This document shows, piece by piece, positions 40,498 to 53,500 of a stretch of 64,000 bases of DNA. How positions within the stretch are numbered: the stretch's first letter is position 1; each line of letters begins with the position of its first letter. Origin of the DNA: Brachynemurus nebulosus (taxonomy: Eukaryota; Arthropoda; Insecta; Neuroptera; Myrmeleontidae). Position numbers and translations under genes: made by a program. Where the stretch lies: the NCBI GenBank assembly GCA_035578155.1, contig JAPWDM010000009.1:1152001-1216000 (forward strand), given 5' to 3'. The notes below the pieces were generated by a model. The model worked only from the letters and a program-made list of their open reading frames with translations. It searched no databases and was not told the origin of the DNA.

Positions 40498-43400
40498 TTT
40501 ATAAATAAAATATCATCGATATTTTAAAATATCTTTCACTTAAAAACTTAAATTACATATATTTTAGTAAATATTTTTCGGCATATATTAAAATTTACTC
40601 CGTAACCACTTCACTTCAACATGGCGGGATGTCATTTGATTGTTGAACTTTTTGGAACGACGCGATTGACGCCATAAACACGACTGCGCAGTATGTATGG
40701 TATGTATGGTATGTATAGCTTATGCCGTATTTACACGAGTTTAGTAGCTAATTCATTATACCGTGATTATACCTAATTCAAAAATAATATTACAAACAGG
40801 TAGTCGAAGTACGTGTTTTATTATCTGTAGTCTCTTTGATCTTTTAACCCATCGATTGCAGAGCGAATACCAATTGAATTAAAATTGAGGTATAGCTTAA
40901 TAAAAAAATAACATCCAGGAAATCGCATTTCCGGTACGAACTTGTGTATTTTTACGATAAAATTTAAAGTTTACACTCAAAGTATCCAAATTTCAAAAAA
41001 AGATTTAATTTCTCCTATTTTTGTAGGTATTACTTTAAAAAAAAATTGAACTTTATGACGTCATAGCGTACAAATTTTTTTTTAAATCATGTAAAATGTA
41101 ATCTTGGAGTCAGAAATATGAAATCTAAAACTATAGATTTTCGATACTGTAGTTTTCATTTCTGATTAAATCGAAACTGTAAAGGGAACAGAATAATTAC
41201 ATTTGGGAAATAAATCACATTTTCTGAATTAATTTGGCTATTTTGTCCTAAGAATTCTTTATACGTGTAATTGATAATGAATTAAATGTATTTTTCTATA
41301 AAACTCGGAATTTTTTATCTCGTTAAATACTAGCCTAAATTAACATACCGATTGTTAAAAAACAGAAGTAAGGTTATGTTAAACAAGAAATTGCATTTAA
41401 AGTACATTAGATTTGAATACTGATCTAGAATTTTCATAATGTTTTTCATTAATTTTGGAAGTCAGAAATAAAAATACATTTTGAAATCGGACATAAAATA
41501 ATGCTATCTCTTTAAAATAGTGCCGTTTAGAAAAGATAATTTAAAAATTGAATGGGTCAAACGGAGAAGTTTACCATTTTTTTATGGGTGAAAATAAAAA
41601 TTAAAACAAAATCAAACAAAAATGTAAAAGAAAAATTAAGGTATATCAACAACTAACAAAGTTACAGGACTTTAAAGTTGCACTTTACACAGATAGTTCT
41701 ATTTCATTTGATACAGATGTGTGACGTCATCTTTGCTACGGGACTGCAAATAGAGCGAGGAATCTGTATCTATGGAGAAATCTTTTTTAATGAAAGTTAA
41801 TTACTACAGATATGACAATTTTGAAATTTTTATCTTTAACAAATCCAATATTTTGACGTTTTAAAATGTCATTTTTTGAACTTTTAAACATTCACAAATA
41901 TATAAAACCGAAATATTTTTTTAAAAATATTAAACCCATGGTAATTTAACATAATTTAATTAAAACAATTTTGTATAAAAGACACTCGGTGTCCAATTGG
42001 GCGGATATTTGACGTCACAAGTGAATTGGAAATCAGTCATTCCGCTTTAAACTTTGATCTTTTATTTCTCTGTTATTTGTTAACGGATTTCAAAAATTTT
42101 TTCACCAGTTTATTAGTTTTCGTCTATACTTTAGTTAAATGCAACTACAGATTACATTATCCACACTACGAGACTTCTCCATTATCAGTTGAGTCAAATA
42201 ATTTAACCAAATAATAACAAAAAAAAAAAAAAAAAAAAAAAAAACCAAATTTTATTATAAAAATGTATATTTTATTTGTATAATATGTATACGTATATAT
42301 ATGTACAATAAAAATCAATTTAAAATTTAAATACATTGCTTGAAGCACAATCGAATTAAATGCATAAAAACCGAAATTATGGCAATATACATTCATTAAA
42401 GACATAAAATAAATAATAGATTATAATATATTGTACCTTTTTTTTTAAATATATTTATATAATATACAAATTGAGATTAAAAACAGTCTTCAAAAAATTG
42501 AGTATTGGTATAAATATAATTATTTAATTAATAATTTATCTTCAGAATGCCAAACGTAAAATCCAAAATGACAGATATGTACTTATTTTTGTTGATACGC
42601 ATGCTAAATATGTGAAATGTTAAAATAAAAAATAATTTAATTTCAACCATTTACTGCCTGCATATTTATAATAAAACATCTTTTATTTTAAATTTAATAA
42701 ATTATAGATTTTTTAAATTTTACCGCTATTTTATATTCATGTAATACGCATGTGTCATGGTAATGAAGCGGGAAATTTAAAAAATCTAAATACATAAAGT
42801 ACATAAAACACAGAAATTGGTGCATTCGATTTCGTTTTAATTTAACTATAAATAACAAATTACGTATTATTTATTTTTTTTTTTAAAATTTTTCCAATAA
42901 TTTTATGAGCAATTTTTAATACTATACGTTTTTCGATTTTAGTCTACCTATAAAAAATGGCTCATTAAATATATTTGTATTATTTATTTTTTAAAAATTA
43001 ATGCACATTTTATTATCACAATTGAAAAATAATTTGTTTCCAACCACTTAATAACACTTAAAAAATCACTGCTTTCTAGAAAACATCGAGCAACAATATT
43101 TAACAAACTTTTTTTTTTTAAATATATAATATGCTCCATAAAAAACATTTGCAACTGAAATATTAAGCTACTGACTGTTCCAAAATAGTTATCGTCATGT
43201 AAGTTAAATGAATCGGTTTTAATTTTTAGTAATTATTGTCAGAACTCCTTTAATTTCAAATTGCTTCCTTTAATTTTTCAACTCAAATTGCCACACTTTT
43301 CGTGACAGGTGAAAAATCAATTACATAATTTAATTTTTTCCGATATAATACTTATTTTCTCGCAAATACAATTGAACACAATGAACATATTCTTTCGATC

Positions 43401-44531
43401 AAACAATACCAGTTGTCACAATGATCTTTTATCATACTATGCTTGAAAAGTTTTAGATTCTCTATATGCTGGAGGAATTAACTGGTCTTAATCATTAAAG
43501 GCGTTAAGTTGAAGGAAAATGAGCTATTTGACTATTTATTTGACTTATGCTGAATTAATCATTACAAATTTAACAAAACAATGTAAGAAGAAATTTTCAT
43601 CCAAAAATTTTGGATTTGATTTCTTCATCCAGACGCGTCCACTGCCCGGAATATGGTTTTTTTGGACATTTTTCGTGGGAAAAATTAGTTTCCAAACTAA
43701 TTAGAGCCAAAATTTCCTCAAATTCAAAAGTTTCTGCGATATTTTTTAGACCATTAGAAAGAGGAGAAAAATCGCAAAAAAAGGTTTTCGAACCATAATT
43801 TTATGCAAACTGATTTTCGAGAAAAACTAATTTTTGTAAACGGAAATTCGCTGTTATGCAGGATGCTACGACTGGAGTATTTAAATTTACGACACTGTAC
43901 ATTAAAATAGGGTACTTGACTGAAATTTAAAAAAAATTATTCTAAAAACCTTGTTTTTGGATATTAGTAAAGTGATTTTTTTTATTTTCGATAAATTGTG
44001 AAAAGACCATCAAAAAAATAATAGTATAATTTTAAATGGAAAAATTGGCGCGAAAAACAGTTCATTGTAATGACGTCATGATTTAAAAACAAACGTCAAT
44101 GTCAATCTATATATAACCTTAAAACTTAGATCATATTCATTTATATTTTGAAATTCTGGTCAATTATTATTTATACTGAAAATAAAACACAATTTCATTT
44201 CGCTGATGAAAATTATAAAAATCGACAATATTTGTGTACAAAATGTTACGTCATTTTAAAAAAAATGGCGCGTTTTGAATTGTTGTTGAAAATTGTAGAT
44301 TTTCAAAGTAAAATTTCAAAATAATTACCAAATATTTTATGTTTTATCACTAAAATCAAAAATATGTAACGATAATTCATAGAATTATTTAACATTTGAC
44401 ACAAATTTTAAACACTGATTCTGAAGTATTCTGAAAGTTAACTACGGAACCTTAGAAAATGAATGTCGTATTTCAAAAAATTCACTTAACATACATGAAA
44501 TTACTACACACATATTACTGTCCTTTTCTCT
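40498..44531. other. Intergenic region between SMC3 and the ADGRA receptor
   Basis: The 40498-40740 part should hold the SMC3 5' UTR and promoter (a local GC-richer patch with three TATGTATGG-like words near 40690). The distal part should include the receptor's 3' UTR. Four TGACGTCA palindromes occur (41056, 41722, 42010, 44072) and one interspersed repeat lies at 43613-43880. A run of about 30 A starts at 42219. No coding exon was recognised in either strand. Confidence 0.5.
43613..43880. repeat. Interspersed repeat D2, copy a
   Basis: Matches 58877-59190 in opposite orientation: shared pieces include GAAATTCGCTGTTATGCAGG / CCTGCATAACATAGCGAATT, the GAGAAAAACTAATTTTTGTA block and a GGAAAAATTAGTTTCC-like part. 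It looks like a truncated transposon of unknown class. Confidence 0.55.
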
Positions 44532-47500
44532 TTAAACAGTTGTCTCAATTTTAATTTCATCCGAATCCGTTTCGGAATCGTTATCGATCTTTTTGGTGCT
44601 GGTCGCGACGATACCCTGTGCGTTAAAACGGAAATCGGTGTTCACCTCGATGTCATTCAAACTGGACTCGAACGATATACTCGGCGGGAATAGGATCGGA
44701 CTACGGCTACGACTCTCGTTCAGGTAATTCGACGGTCGACTGTGCACGATCACCTGGGCAATTCCATGAAATGATGGAATTTTAGTAAAAATTAAGAAAT
44801 GAAAATAATTAATTAAAATCATGCCTACTTGATACTTAAAAGACTAAATCACTGATATAAAACGTTTTTTTTTTTTATTTTTTTACCTTTAATTGTTTTT
44901 ATTTTGTAAATTTAGCTTAAAAATACTGTAACTTGTGATTTTTTTCAAATGAATATTAAAATACAGCTAAATTTACCTTTTTCTTTATGCTGAAATAATT
45001 ACTATACTCGTTTTGAGTATTATTTTGATTTTTTTATCAAGCCACGAATTCGAGTAATGAAGGCTATCAAAACCGACAGACGTTTTTTTAATTACTAAAA
45101 ATAAACTTTTATCTTTGTTATCTATCATATTTTCCAAAAAATCAAACTAATAAACTACTTACTTTTTAATAAAACTTGTTTTAAAGTGACTGTAATGTAA
45201 GTGACCAAAGAAGTGTAATGTAAGTGACCGATTAAAAGTTACATTTTTATCAAAAATATATAATATTTTATGAAATTTATTATTAAAATAATTTATTGAA
45301 ACATTATTTGTTTAAATTTACTTAAATGAAGCTGTTTGTTATCAAAACAGAACAGAAAATTCCCATTGTGTACAAGATGAAAAATTATGTTCCTTTTTGA
45401 GTAATGTAAGTGACCACCTACTTTATCTTGTATAAAAAAAAATTATATGCATTTTTTGTTGTTTGATTTCCTTTATTTAAAAGTTCAAATCGTATTCGAT
45501 TTAATTTGACTAAATTTTAATGGATTTACTCATTAAATACGAAAATTCAAAAGATTTTAATCCCAATTTTAAATCAAATTGTAATGTAAGTGACCATGGA
45601 ATTACCCACCTGTGACGGGCGATTTATTTGCTCGTAGAGTTCGTCAATTTCGCTGGCCGACACTGGACTCTGTGCACATTTCTCCTCATCCTCATCGTCA
45701 CACGCGTCACAGTCGTCGCTGGCCATCGAGTTCACGACACTCGCCTCCGACGGTTGATATCGCGCGAACAGCGTTTCACTGTCAATGGTGCTAGTGGAAC
45801 CGGAAGTTTCCAGTAGGTGACTGTGTAGCGGGTTTTCGTAGATGGAGCGTGGCATGTGCGGATAGAGTACGTGACTGTGAACACTTTCGGTGCTCTCGAC
45901 GTTGATGATGCTGTCGAAATCGTTCTGCGCCGAGGAGTTATCGTCCGGGATCAGATTTTGGCTCAGGTCGGTGATTGAATACATGCCCTCGTTGTTTTCC
46001 GGGGTTAAATTGCCCTCGAGATTTTCAACTTCGTCTAGATTTTCGATTATATCATCACTACTTATGGCTTGATCCGGATCGGAAGTTTTATCGATCATGT
46101 CGGCGTCTGTTGTTTCTTCGCATAGATCCGCTTCCGGTGAATCGGAACTGTACTCTAGACTACACTGTTGCGATACAGTGCGCATACGATCTTCTAAATC
46201 ATTGTCGTCCAACTCGTTATTCGAACTAGATTGTACTTTATCGTGGACATCATCTACGTCGTGTTTCGACGACGACCGTTTCGGTGAACCGTCATTATTG
46301 TACCGTTGTAACGCTTTCATACTCTCCCGTTCCGCTAGGATTCTACTCACCGATCCGGTCACGTGATCTATGAGAATTTCGCTTTCGTCACCGCTGTCCG
46401 AGAGTATATTTTTATTCTGTTGTTTCACTTCTTTCACCGGTTCCACGTGGATATTGATATTATTGATTTTTGTGCCCGATCCGAAGATATTTGTTGAATT
46501 GAGATCGGTGTTTGTTTTATGGGGTGGTTTTGTCGGGGTGTTTTTATTGTCACGGGAAATTATTGAAGCGCTATCGCTCATCGTGTTACCATCGCCACGT
46601 CTGCGCGTGCCCAAATTGTTATGTTTAATCATATTTTTGCGTTGTTTTTTGAAAAATTTCCGCGCCACTGTACTCTGGTGTGGATTGTAGAATATTTCGG
46701 CGCCTTGGGAGCCACTGTCGCTATAGATTGGGATTGTGTTATTCGTGCGATACTGTTGCCGATGGAGGACCACCAGGTTGACATTGGCGATTTTCGCTTC
46801 CGCGTCTGGATCATTCAGATTAACGTTATTTAAATCAACCGCGCCTTTTAGTATATTACTATTTTGTGATTTAGTGTGACTGGAAGTGCGACTACTCGAT
46901 CGGGAATTATTGATTTCGGCGGTCAGTCCAGAAATGGATGCCCCCATGACGGGTTGATTTGATAACGGTGTCAATGGTTGATTTAAATTTTGTTGTAAAT
47001 TTAAGTTGGCCATGTCCGAAATGCTACGCGTACGACACCAAACTCGTTTGACGTAAGCCCATTTAGTACGTACATCATTTCGCGCGACGCCATAAAAAAA
47101 TAAAATAAACGCTCCCAACAGGGATGCCAACACCGCATACGAAATACTGAATATTCGCTCGTCGTACGGTAGAATGTTCTTAAACACGCGACGCGCTGAC
47201 AGCGCCCCAAACATCCAAAGTAACACGTAAAACGTCAACACAATTATATGCGCTTTCAACTGTTTACTGGGACAATGTTCCGGGTCTTCGATATTGCTCG
47301 ATGCCGTTTGAGACGAAACGCTTCGTACACTGTGTCGATCGATACTGATATTCGGTAAATTCGGCGCGTCCAACAAATCTAAATCGACATTTTCGGTGGC
47401 CTGTGTGCCCTCCGACAGCTGCCCGTGTACATCGGAACATCGAATTGCACAACGAATCATCAACGAACAAATTACTATGAAAATAATTAAAATAATCGCC

Positions 47501-50500
47501 GGCACAAAAACAGCACTCAACGCCGGACCGGAATATAGGAAACAGTACGCGTGTGACGCGTATTCACGCATATTAACAGCGCCACTTATACCGCACACGA
47601 TCAACGCAATGCCCCAACCGACCAAGTACAGACCGAGGATCGGTTTTTGGATCGGTTGATCCGGTGGAAGCTCGTCAACGGGAAGATGTATTGAGGAAGT
47701 TTTTGACAATCGTTTATACATTGTGGTCACGCTCACGCACATCCAAAGCAGTATCGAAAGCGTTAAATAATGTATTATGATGCCGACAATTTGACAGATA
47801 AATATATCTTCCGTTTGAAAGATACCAAACGTATATATATAACATAGAAGACAGATGGCGGTCCAAGTGTTAATTAACGAATGTTTGGCCCGTTTAGCGA
47901 TTTGTATCGAATTAAAACACAATAAATACGTTAAAATTATAATAAATAGACACGTGATTAGTATAAAAGTGCCCGCATAGATGGCGGGATGAGAAAAATG
48001 AAATTTGGCGCCGGTGACGTAACTAGTTGGCGCATACTGAATGTCCTGTAACATTCCAAAATAATTTAGACGATAACAACTGAAAATCAGGCTCTCGTGA
48101 AAGTAGTGTGACAGTTCACAACCGTTTTTATTCCAACCACCGATACCGTTGTTCATTTCAATGTCCCACCATCCTAGCAGTGGCGTTTCGACGTCTTGGA
48201 GTAGAGGATATCGGTACATTACAGTCACCGGGTCTGTTAAGTTGGTGACTTCAATGTCCACTGTAAAAAAAAGAAAATAATTACGATCGGTAGATTTAAA
48301 AATTACACCCTGTATTGTTATACAGGGTGTAATTTTTGCACAAGTCATGACATTTGCAGTTTATCTAACCTTCATATAATTTTAAAAGATTCTCTATAAT
48401 ATTGAACATTTTTAGTCTCTTAGGCTTTGAAAGACCAATTTTCAGAAGTAAAAATTAAATTTAGGTATAACTTTGGAAGTGCTCTCAACCTCAGGCTTCC
48501 AATGAGGTTTAACAATTTTAGAAAAATATAAATTATTGATATAGACCAAATTAATTAAAAATGATATGACGACATTAACAAATGAAGCAAAATTAGACGT
48601 ACAAATTCAGTTACTATAGTTGCTCTAATACAAAAGTGCCAAAAAGAAAAAGAAACAGAAAACTATAAATATGCCTAATTTTGGTCCGTTTGTTGCATTT
48701 GATGACGTCATACTATTTTTAGTTGATTTGGCCTTTTAACAATGACAAAATTCCCTAGTGACAAATTGCGGAACTAAGCTACGACAGACAATTTTCACAT
48801 GCAATTGAGTGTTAATGAAATAACATTAAATCCAGTTCATTTATCATACAGCTGTTGAAAAGTATCTGTCCAATTTAGTTCTACAAACGACCACCAGGAA
48901 AACTTAATTGTTACCAATATATACCTCTTTTCAGATACAATTGATCATGAGTTTTCGTTAAAAAATTAAATAATTCTTATATTCGAAACAAATCAATCTT
49001 CTATTCTTTTCTAAAAATAAACTGCAAATTTAAAATTTACATAAATGCAATAATAAAAGAGATAAAGCCAAGAAAACGGAAATTATTTAAATTCAAAGTG
49101 ACGAAGCATGGTTAAATTTAACTGAAATGAACCATAATAAATAATTTTTCGACAAATTGTGGTGCAATATTTAATTTGTCAAATTTTCACTTGAAAAATT
49201 GTGATTTTCTATGAGCTAGCTTTCGATTGACTAGACCATCATCAGGTAGAAGTTGAATTTAATAAAAAAATCTATTTTAAGTTAGAATATACGTGGATCG
49301 GAGACAATTGGGAAATGAAAAACCAATTAAGAAATATGAAAACCCAAAATAACAAATAAACAAAAATGTAGAAGTAGAGGAAATGAGATGGTAAATTACA
49401 AAATGGATTCATATTATTGTGAAAGTTATTAACAACAATGGACAAGATTGCTAACAACAATGGAACAATGCAATTGTTTTCATCACTTAAATCACCTCTA
49501 AGCTGACAACAATTAAGTTTCCTATAAATTATTGAGATATTTAAACAATTTAAGGTCATAAAAAATTACTCCCGCAAAGGGATGCCATTGATGTAAGTTT
49601 CTGATGAATTTAACTTCACAACCAGCGCAACCAGTTTATATTACTATACAGGGTGGAAACTTTTTAACTCTCATAGATATTAATTTTAATAATATATATC
49701 ACTGATATCTCTACCAAAAGAAAAACAACTTTCACTTAAACAACGACAAAATTTATTCATGACAATCTTACCTAGAGTAGCTCCAACAACTGGTGACGTT
49801 ATCACCTCCTTCATATGGAATGTTGGGAAAAATTTATTATTTTCATACATAGCAATGATCAATTGAAATGCCGTGGTCATTGAATATCCTTGCTGTTCCA
49901 ACTGTATAAAGAGTGTTGATGGTATCTGAATTGATGCTTCGATCAACTCATCATCATAGCTCATATACGGCAAATTTGTCGTTGTGGAACAAAAGAATGG
50001 TTTTGCAAGTCGATTACCGCGAGTGTTACTGTACCACGCGCATGTCAAACCATTGAAATTCTCCGGTTTCACGCGAAAGTCTTCCACTGCCAAATTTCGC
50101 TAAAAAAAAAAAAGAAATATTGGATTGTTCAGGTAATAATTTACCGTAAAACGGAGTGTACAGAGGAAAAAATTATTGGAGTTAATAGTTTATGTTTGGA
50201 AATGGTTGTATTTGAGCTTATCACAATGTATTATTAATAAATAATAACTAATTTAAATGAAAAGATAAACTGATAAGATTACCAAAAAATTTAAAATTTG
50301 AGAGTAAACAGTATAAAAGTGCAAATTATTTCGGAATTGAATTAAATTGTGTTTACTTTCAAAAGGATAGTCACTCTTCAATATATTTATCTGAATTAAT
50401 AATTACGTAAAAATGAAAAAACATAGCTGGGGTGAATACGTGCGACAAAGGGGTAAATAGGGACGTAAAGAGGGATAATACGAATGAATGAGGGCTGAAT

Positions 50501-53500
50501 AAGATTTGACGTATCTGATTAAAGTTTTAAGAGTAACTTATACCTCAAAATGCATATATAACTACATATTTTTTGAATTTAGTTGCATCATGAATAGAGT
50601 TATTAGGTATTGGGGCGACTGGTAAAGCACTGTTCATTGCCTATATTCAGGGGTTAAGTAAGAATGCTGTTATCCCCTAAATATATGAAACGATCTTACT
50701 TGCACCTAAATATAGGCAATGCACATTGTTTTACCAGCCATTCCTACATGGTGGCCACAGATTTTTAAAGATCAAATTCCCTAACTTCTCCAGGTTTTCC
50801 AGAAATTTTATTAAAAAATTCCCTGACTATTTTGTGAAAAATGTCGCCCTAAAAAGCTAAAAAAAATTTCTTAATAACTTTTTAACTTTTTCTTTAAAAA
50901 AGTAAATGAAGACCAAAAAAAAAATTAAATCCGCGCCAATTTTTAAATCTAATCTCAAAATAAGTGAAAAATATTGATTGAAGTTTTATCCCTAAATAAA
51001 CAAAATTATAAAAATCAATTTTTTTCCAGACTTCTGGTAAAATTCCCCGACCTTTCCAGAAAGTTTAGAATTCCCTAACATTTTCAGGTTTTCCAGGTCT
51101 TCCAATAATGTGGCCACCATGTCCTATATCTAAGAAAGTTTCCCTTGCAAAAATATTAATTTATCAATTAAAATGTAGTAAAACAAATTGGACAATCTTG
51201 TACAAATTTCCTGGTATTCCCCCCATTGATATCTATTATCGCAAACAGCGGGATTGATTGTGTTTTAGAATTTCCCGGCTAAATTACAACAGAAAAATGA
51301 AGAACAAGCTACTAGAACCAAAATTAATCTGTTCTGTGTCATTTTATATAAAAGAAAGTGTACGAAAATTGAAAGTAAAGGTAAAAAAGTCTCCATTCAG
51401 TCCATTTTACGGTAACATTTTTTATGTCATCCAAGATGACATATTAATATCGCTGTGTGACTGAATAATTATTGAGTTTTACATCCATATTGAATAAACG
51501 CAAGAGGGCTGTAGAGTTAACAACTATAGAGTTAACAAAAAATCATAAATTAACACTTTCACTGAGATGACATTACTTAGTGCGTGTCAAAAACACGCAT
51601 TTGACGAATTTTTTAAGCTAAATTTACCTTTAGCGTTTGTGGTGACGGTGTATATTCGGAAATAATTTCTAACGCTTCCACTAAACGAGTACACGCTCTA
51701 TCCTCCACTTGAGCATCTTCAAGCAACTTACGATTTAAATTCATCAACGAACTGATAATTTCGATTAGAACGGCGCCCAATTCACGTTCAGTTTTCACGA
51801 ACACGATATAATTCATAATCGTTCGCGATATAAACACAATATCCATTTTATCACGCAGAAGTTTACCATCGGTGGTGTAGTTTTTTAGATGTCGCACCGA
51901 TTCAATGAGATTACCTTTTGTCAGATTTAGATTGACTTTTGAGAATTGTTCGAGAATTTTTGTGACTTCTGATATGTACGGACATGCGGACGTATTCAAA
52001 TTTTTCCATGTACCGAATTCGGAACAGTAATAGATGGCGTGCGTGATATGATAGAGGCCGCTCAATTGTTGTCCCTGGCATTGTTGTTCGACCACGGTGT
52101 CGATAATGGTTCGGGGCCAGATGTAGGTGCCTTTATTGTTGGTGGTCACTGAAAGAATTATTTTTTATTTTAAGAGTATTCTAGTTTCGAATTTTTTTTT
52201 CTTTGTAAATGTTTTGAAAATTTATAAAGTTATAGCCATTTTAATACGGTAAGTTCCGGCATCAGGTATTATTGGCTACGCAGATTACGCGAGCGCCTCT
52301 GGTTTTTTAAATTAGAAGCTGTCACGTAAAAATTTTTGTATACGTTTAATTGTCGATAGAAATATGTATCAAATAATGTGCGCATTACTAAATTTTATGT
52401 CACCAATTAAACTATACGTATATTTATTTACTTGATACTAGTTTCAATTTTGCCACCAGAGGCGCGAGTGGGAATCTTTGTCTTGCCAATACTTCAAAAC
52501 TTTAGATGTATGTTTCTTGAAAGTACGTTTTTCAAGATGGTCGACATCATATCTCGAATTCTATTTATCCAATCGACTTCAAATTTTGCACGTACTTTCA
52601 ATACATGTTGCTTTATGGTAGGGACTAAGGATATTCCAAAATTATAATTTTTACTATTTTTAAGAAATAAAAAACTTTGGAAAAAAAACGTCAAAAGAAT
52701 AATAAACAAATATGGAATACCATAAAATAACGCTCAAATCTATTAATGTCAAAAGAATACTTTTTTTTAAACAGCCGCCATTTTTAGATTTTTAAAAATT
52801 TTTTTTTCATTGTTTTTTGCCAGAATTACAATCTTTCTAAACCAGAATGTTTTTCTTTTTTTTGTTGCAGATGGACACAAATCCCAAAATCAGGTCAACC
52901 AGCACATCACCTTTTTAGCATGGCAAAATTTTTTAATGTCCCTGCAAATTCGGCAACAAACTGAGAGAGCTTAAAACAGAATTAAAGCTTAGAATTTCTA
53001 ATTTCAGAATCTTTCCTTAAAATTTTTTTATGTTTTACTGTTTTTGATTTATGGTAAAAAAAACAACTTGATATAAGAATTTAAAATAGAATTTTTACGT
53101 TCGAAGCTCACTATTAGTTTGAAGAATTTTTTTCAATTAATATTATATTCAAAAAGATCAGCTTTTTTTCTTTAATTTTTTTTTTTCATCGCTATACGAC
53201 AACTTTGAACCGAGTTATAGTAATTCAAAGAGTAGAGCACACACTAAACTTTGACTGTTCATAACTTCGTAACTAATCATCGTATGGAAATTTTTCGATG
53301 GGTGTTAGAAAGCTAAAAATGTGTTGTTCAATATGGTAGAAACGTTAATTAACAGAAAATAAGTTTTATCTATTAAAAAAAATTATATTTCAGCTTTTAA
53401 AAAAAAATAGAGAATATTCACGATATTCACTTCCACATTTTGATGTGACGTGATCGTCAAAGAAACGCGTAAATAATCTAAACAAGTGCATGGATTTGAA

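Larger units (their letters stand above)
48261..49771 (-). other. ADGRA intron 6
   Basis: A phase-1 intron of 1.5 kb. It holds an 18-bp perfect hairpin (48298-48337) close to the 3' splice site, a dispersed repeat D1 copy (48943-49135) and a TGACGTCA at 48713. No coding exon seen inside. Confidence 0.75.
50100..51627 (-). other. ADGRA intron 5
   Basis: A phase-0 intron of 1.5 kb containing two adjacent palindromic elements (50617-50738 and 50746-51122) and a repeat D3 copy (about 51418-51605). No exon recognised. Confidence 0.75.

Noticed and set aside
45612..46833. Several plus-strand frames opposite the ADGRA tail
   Set aside because: Antisense shadows of the GC-richer receptor exon; the receptor reading is strongly supported.
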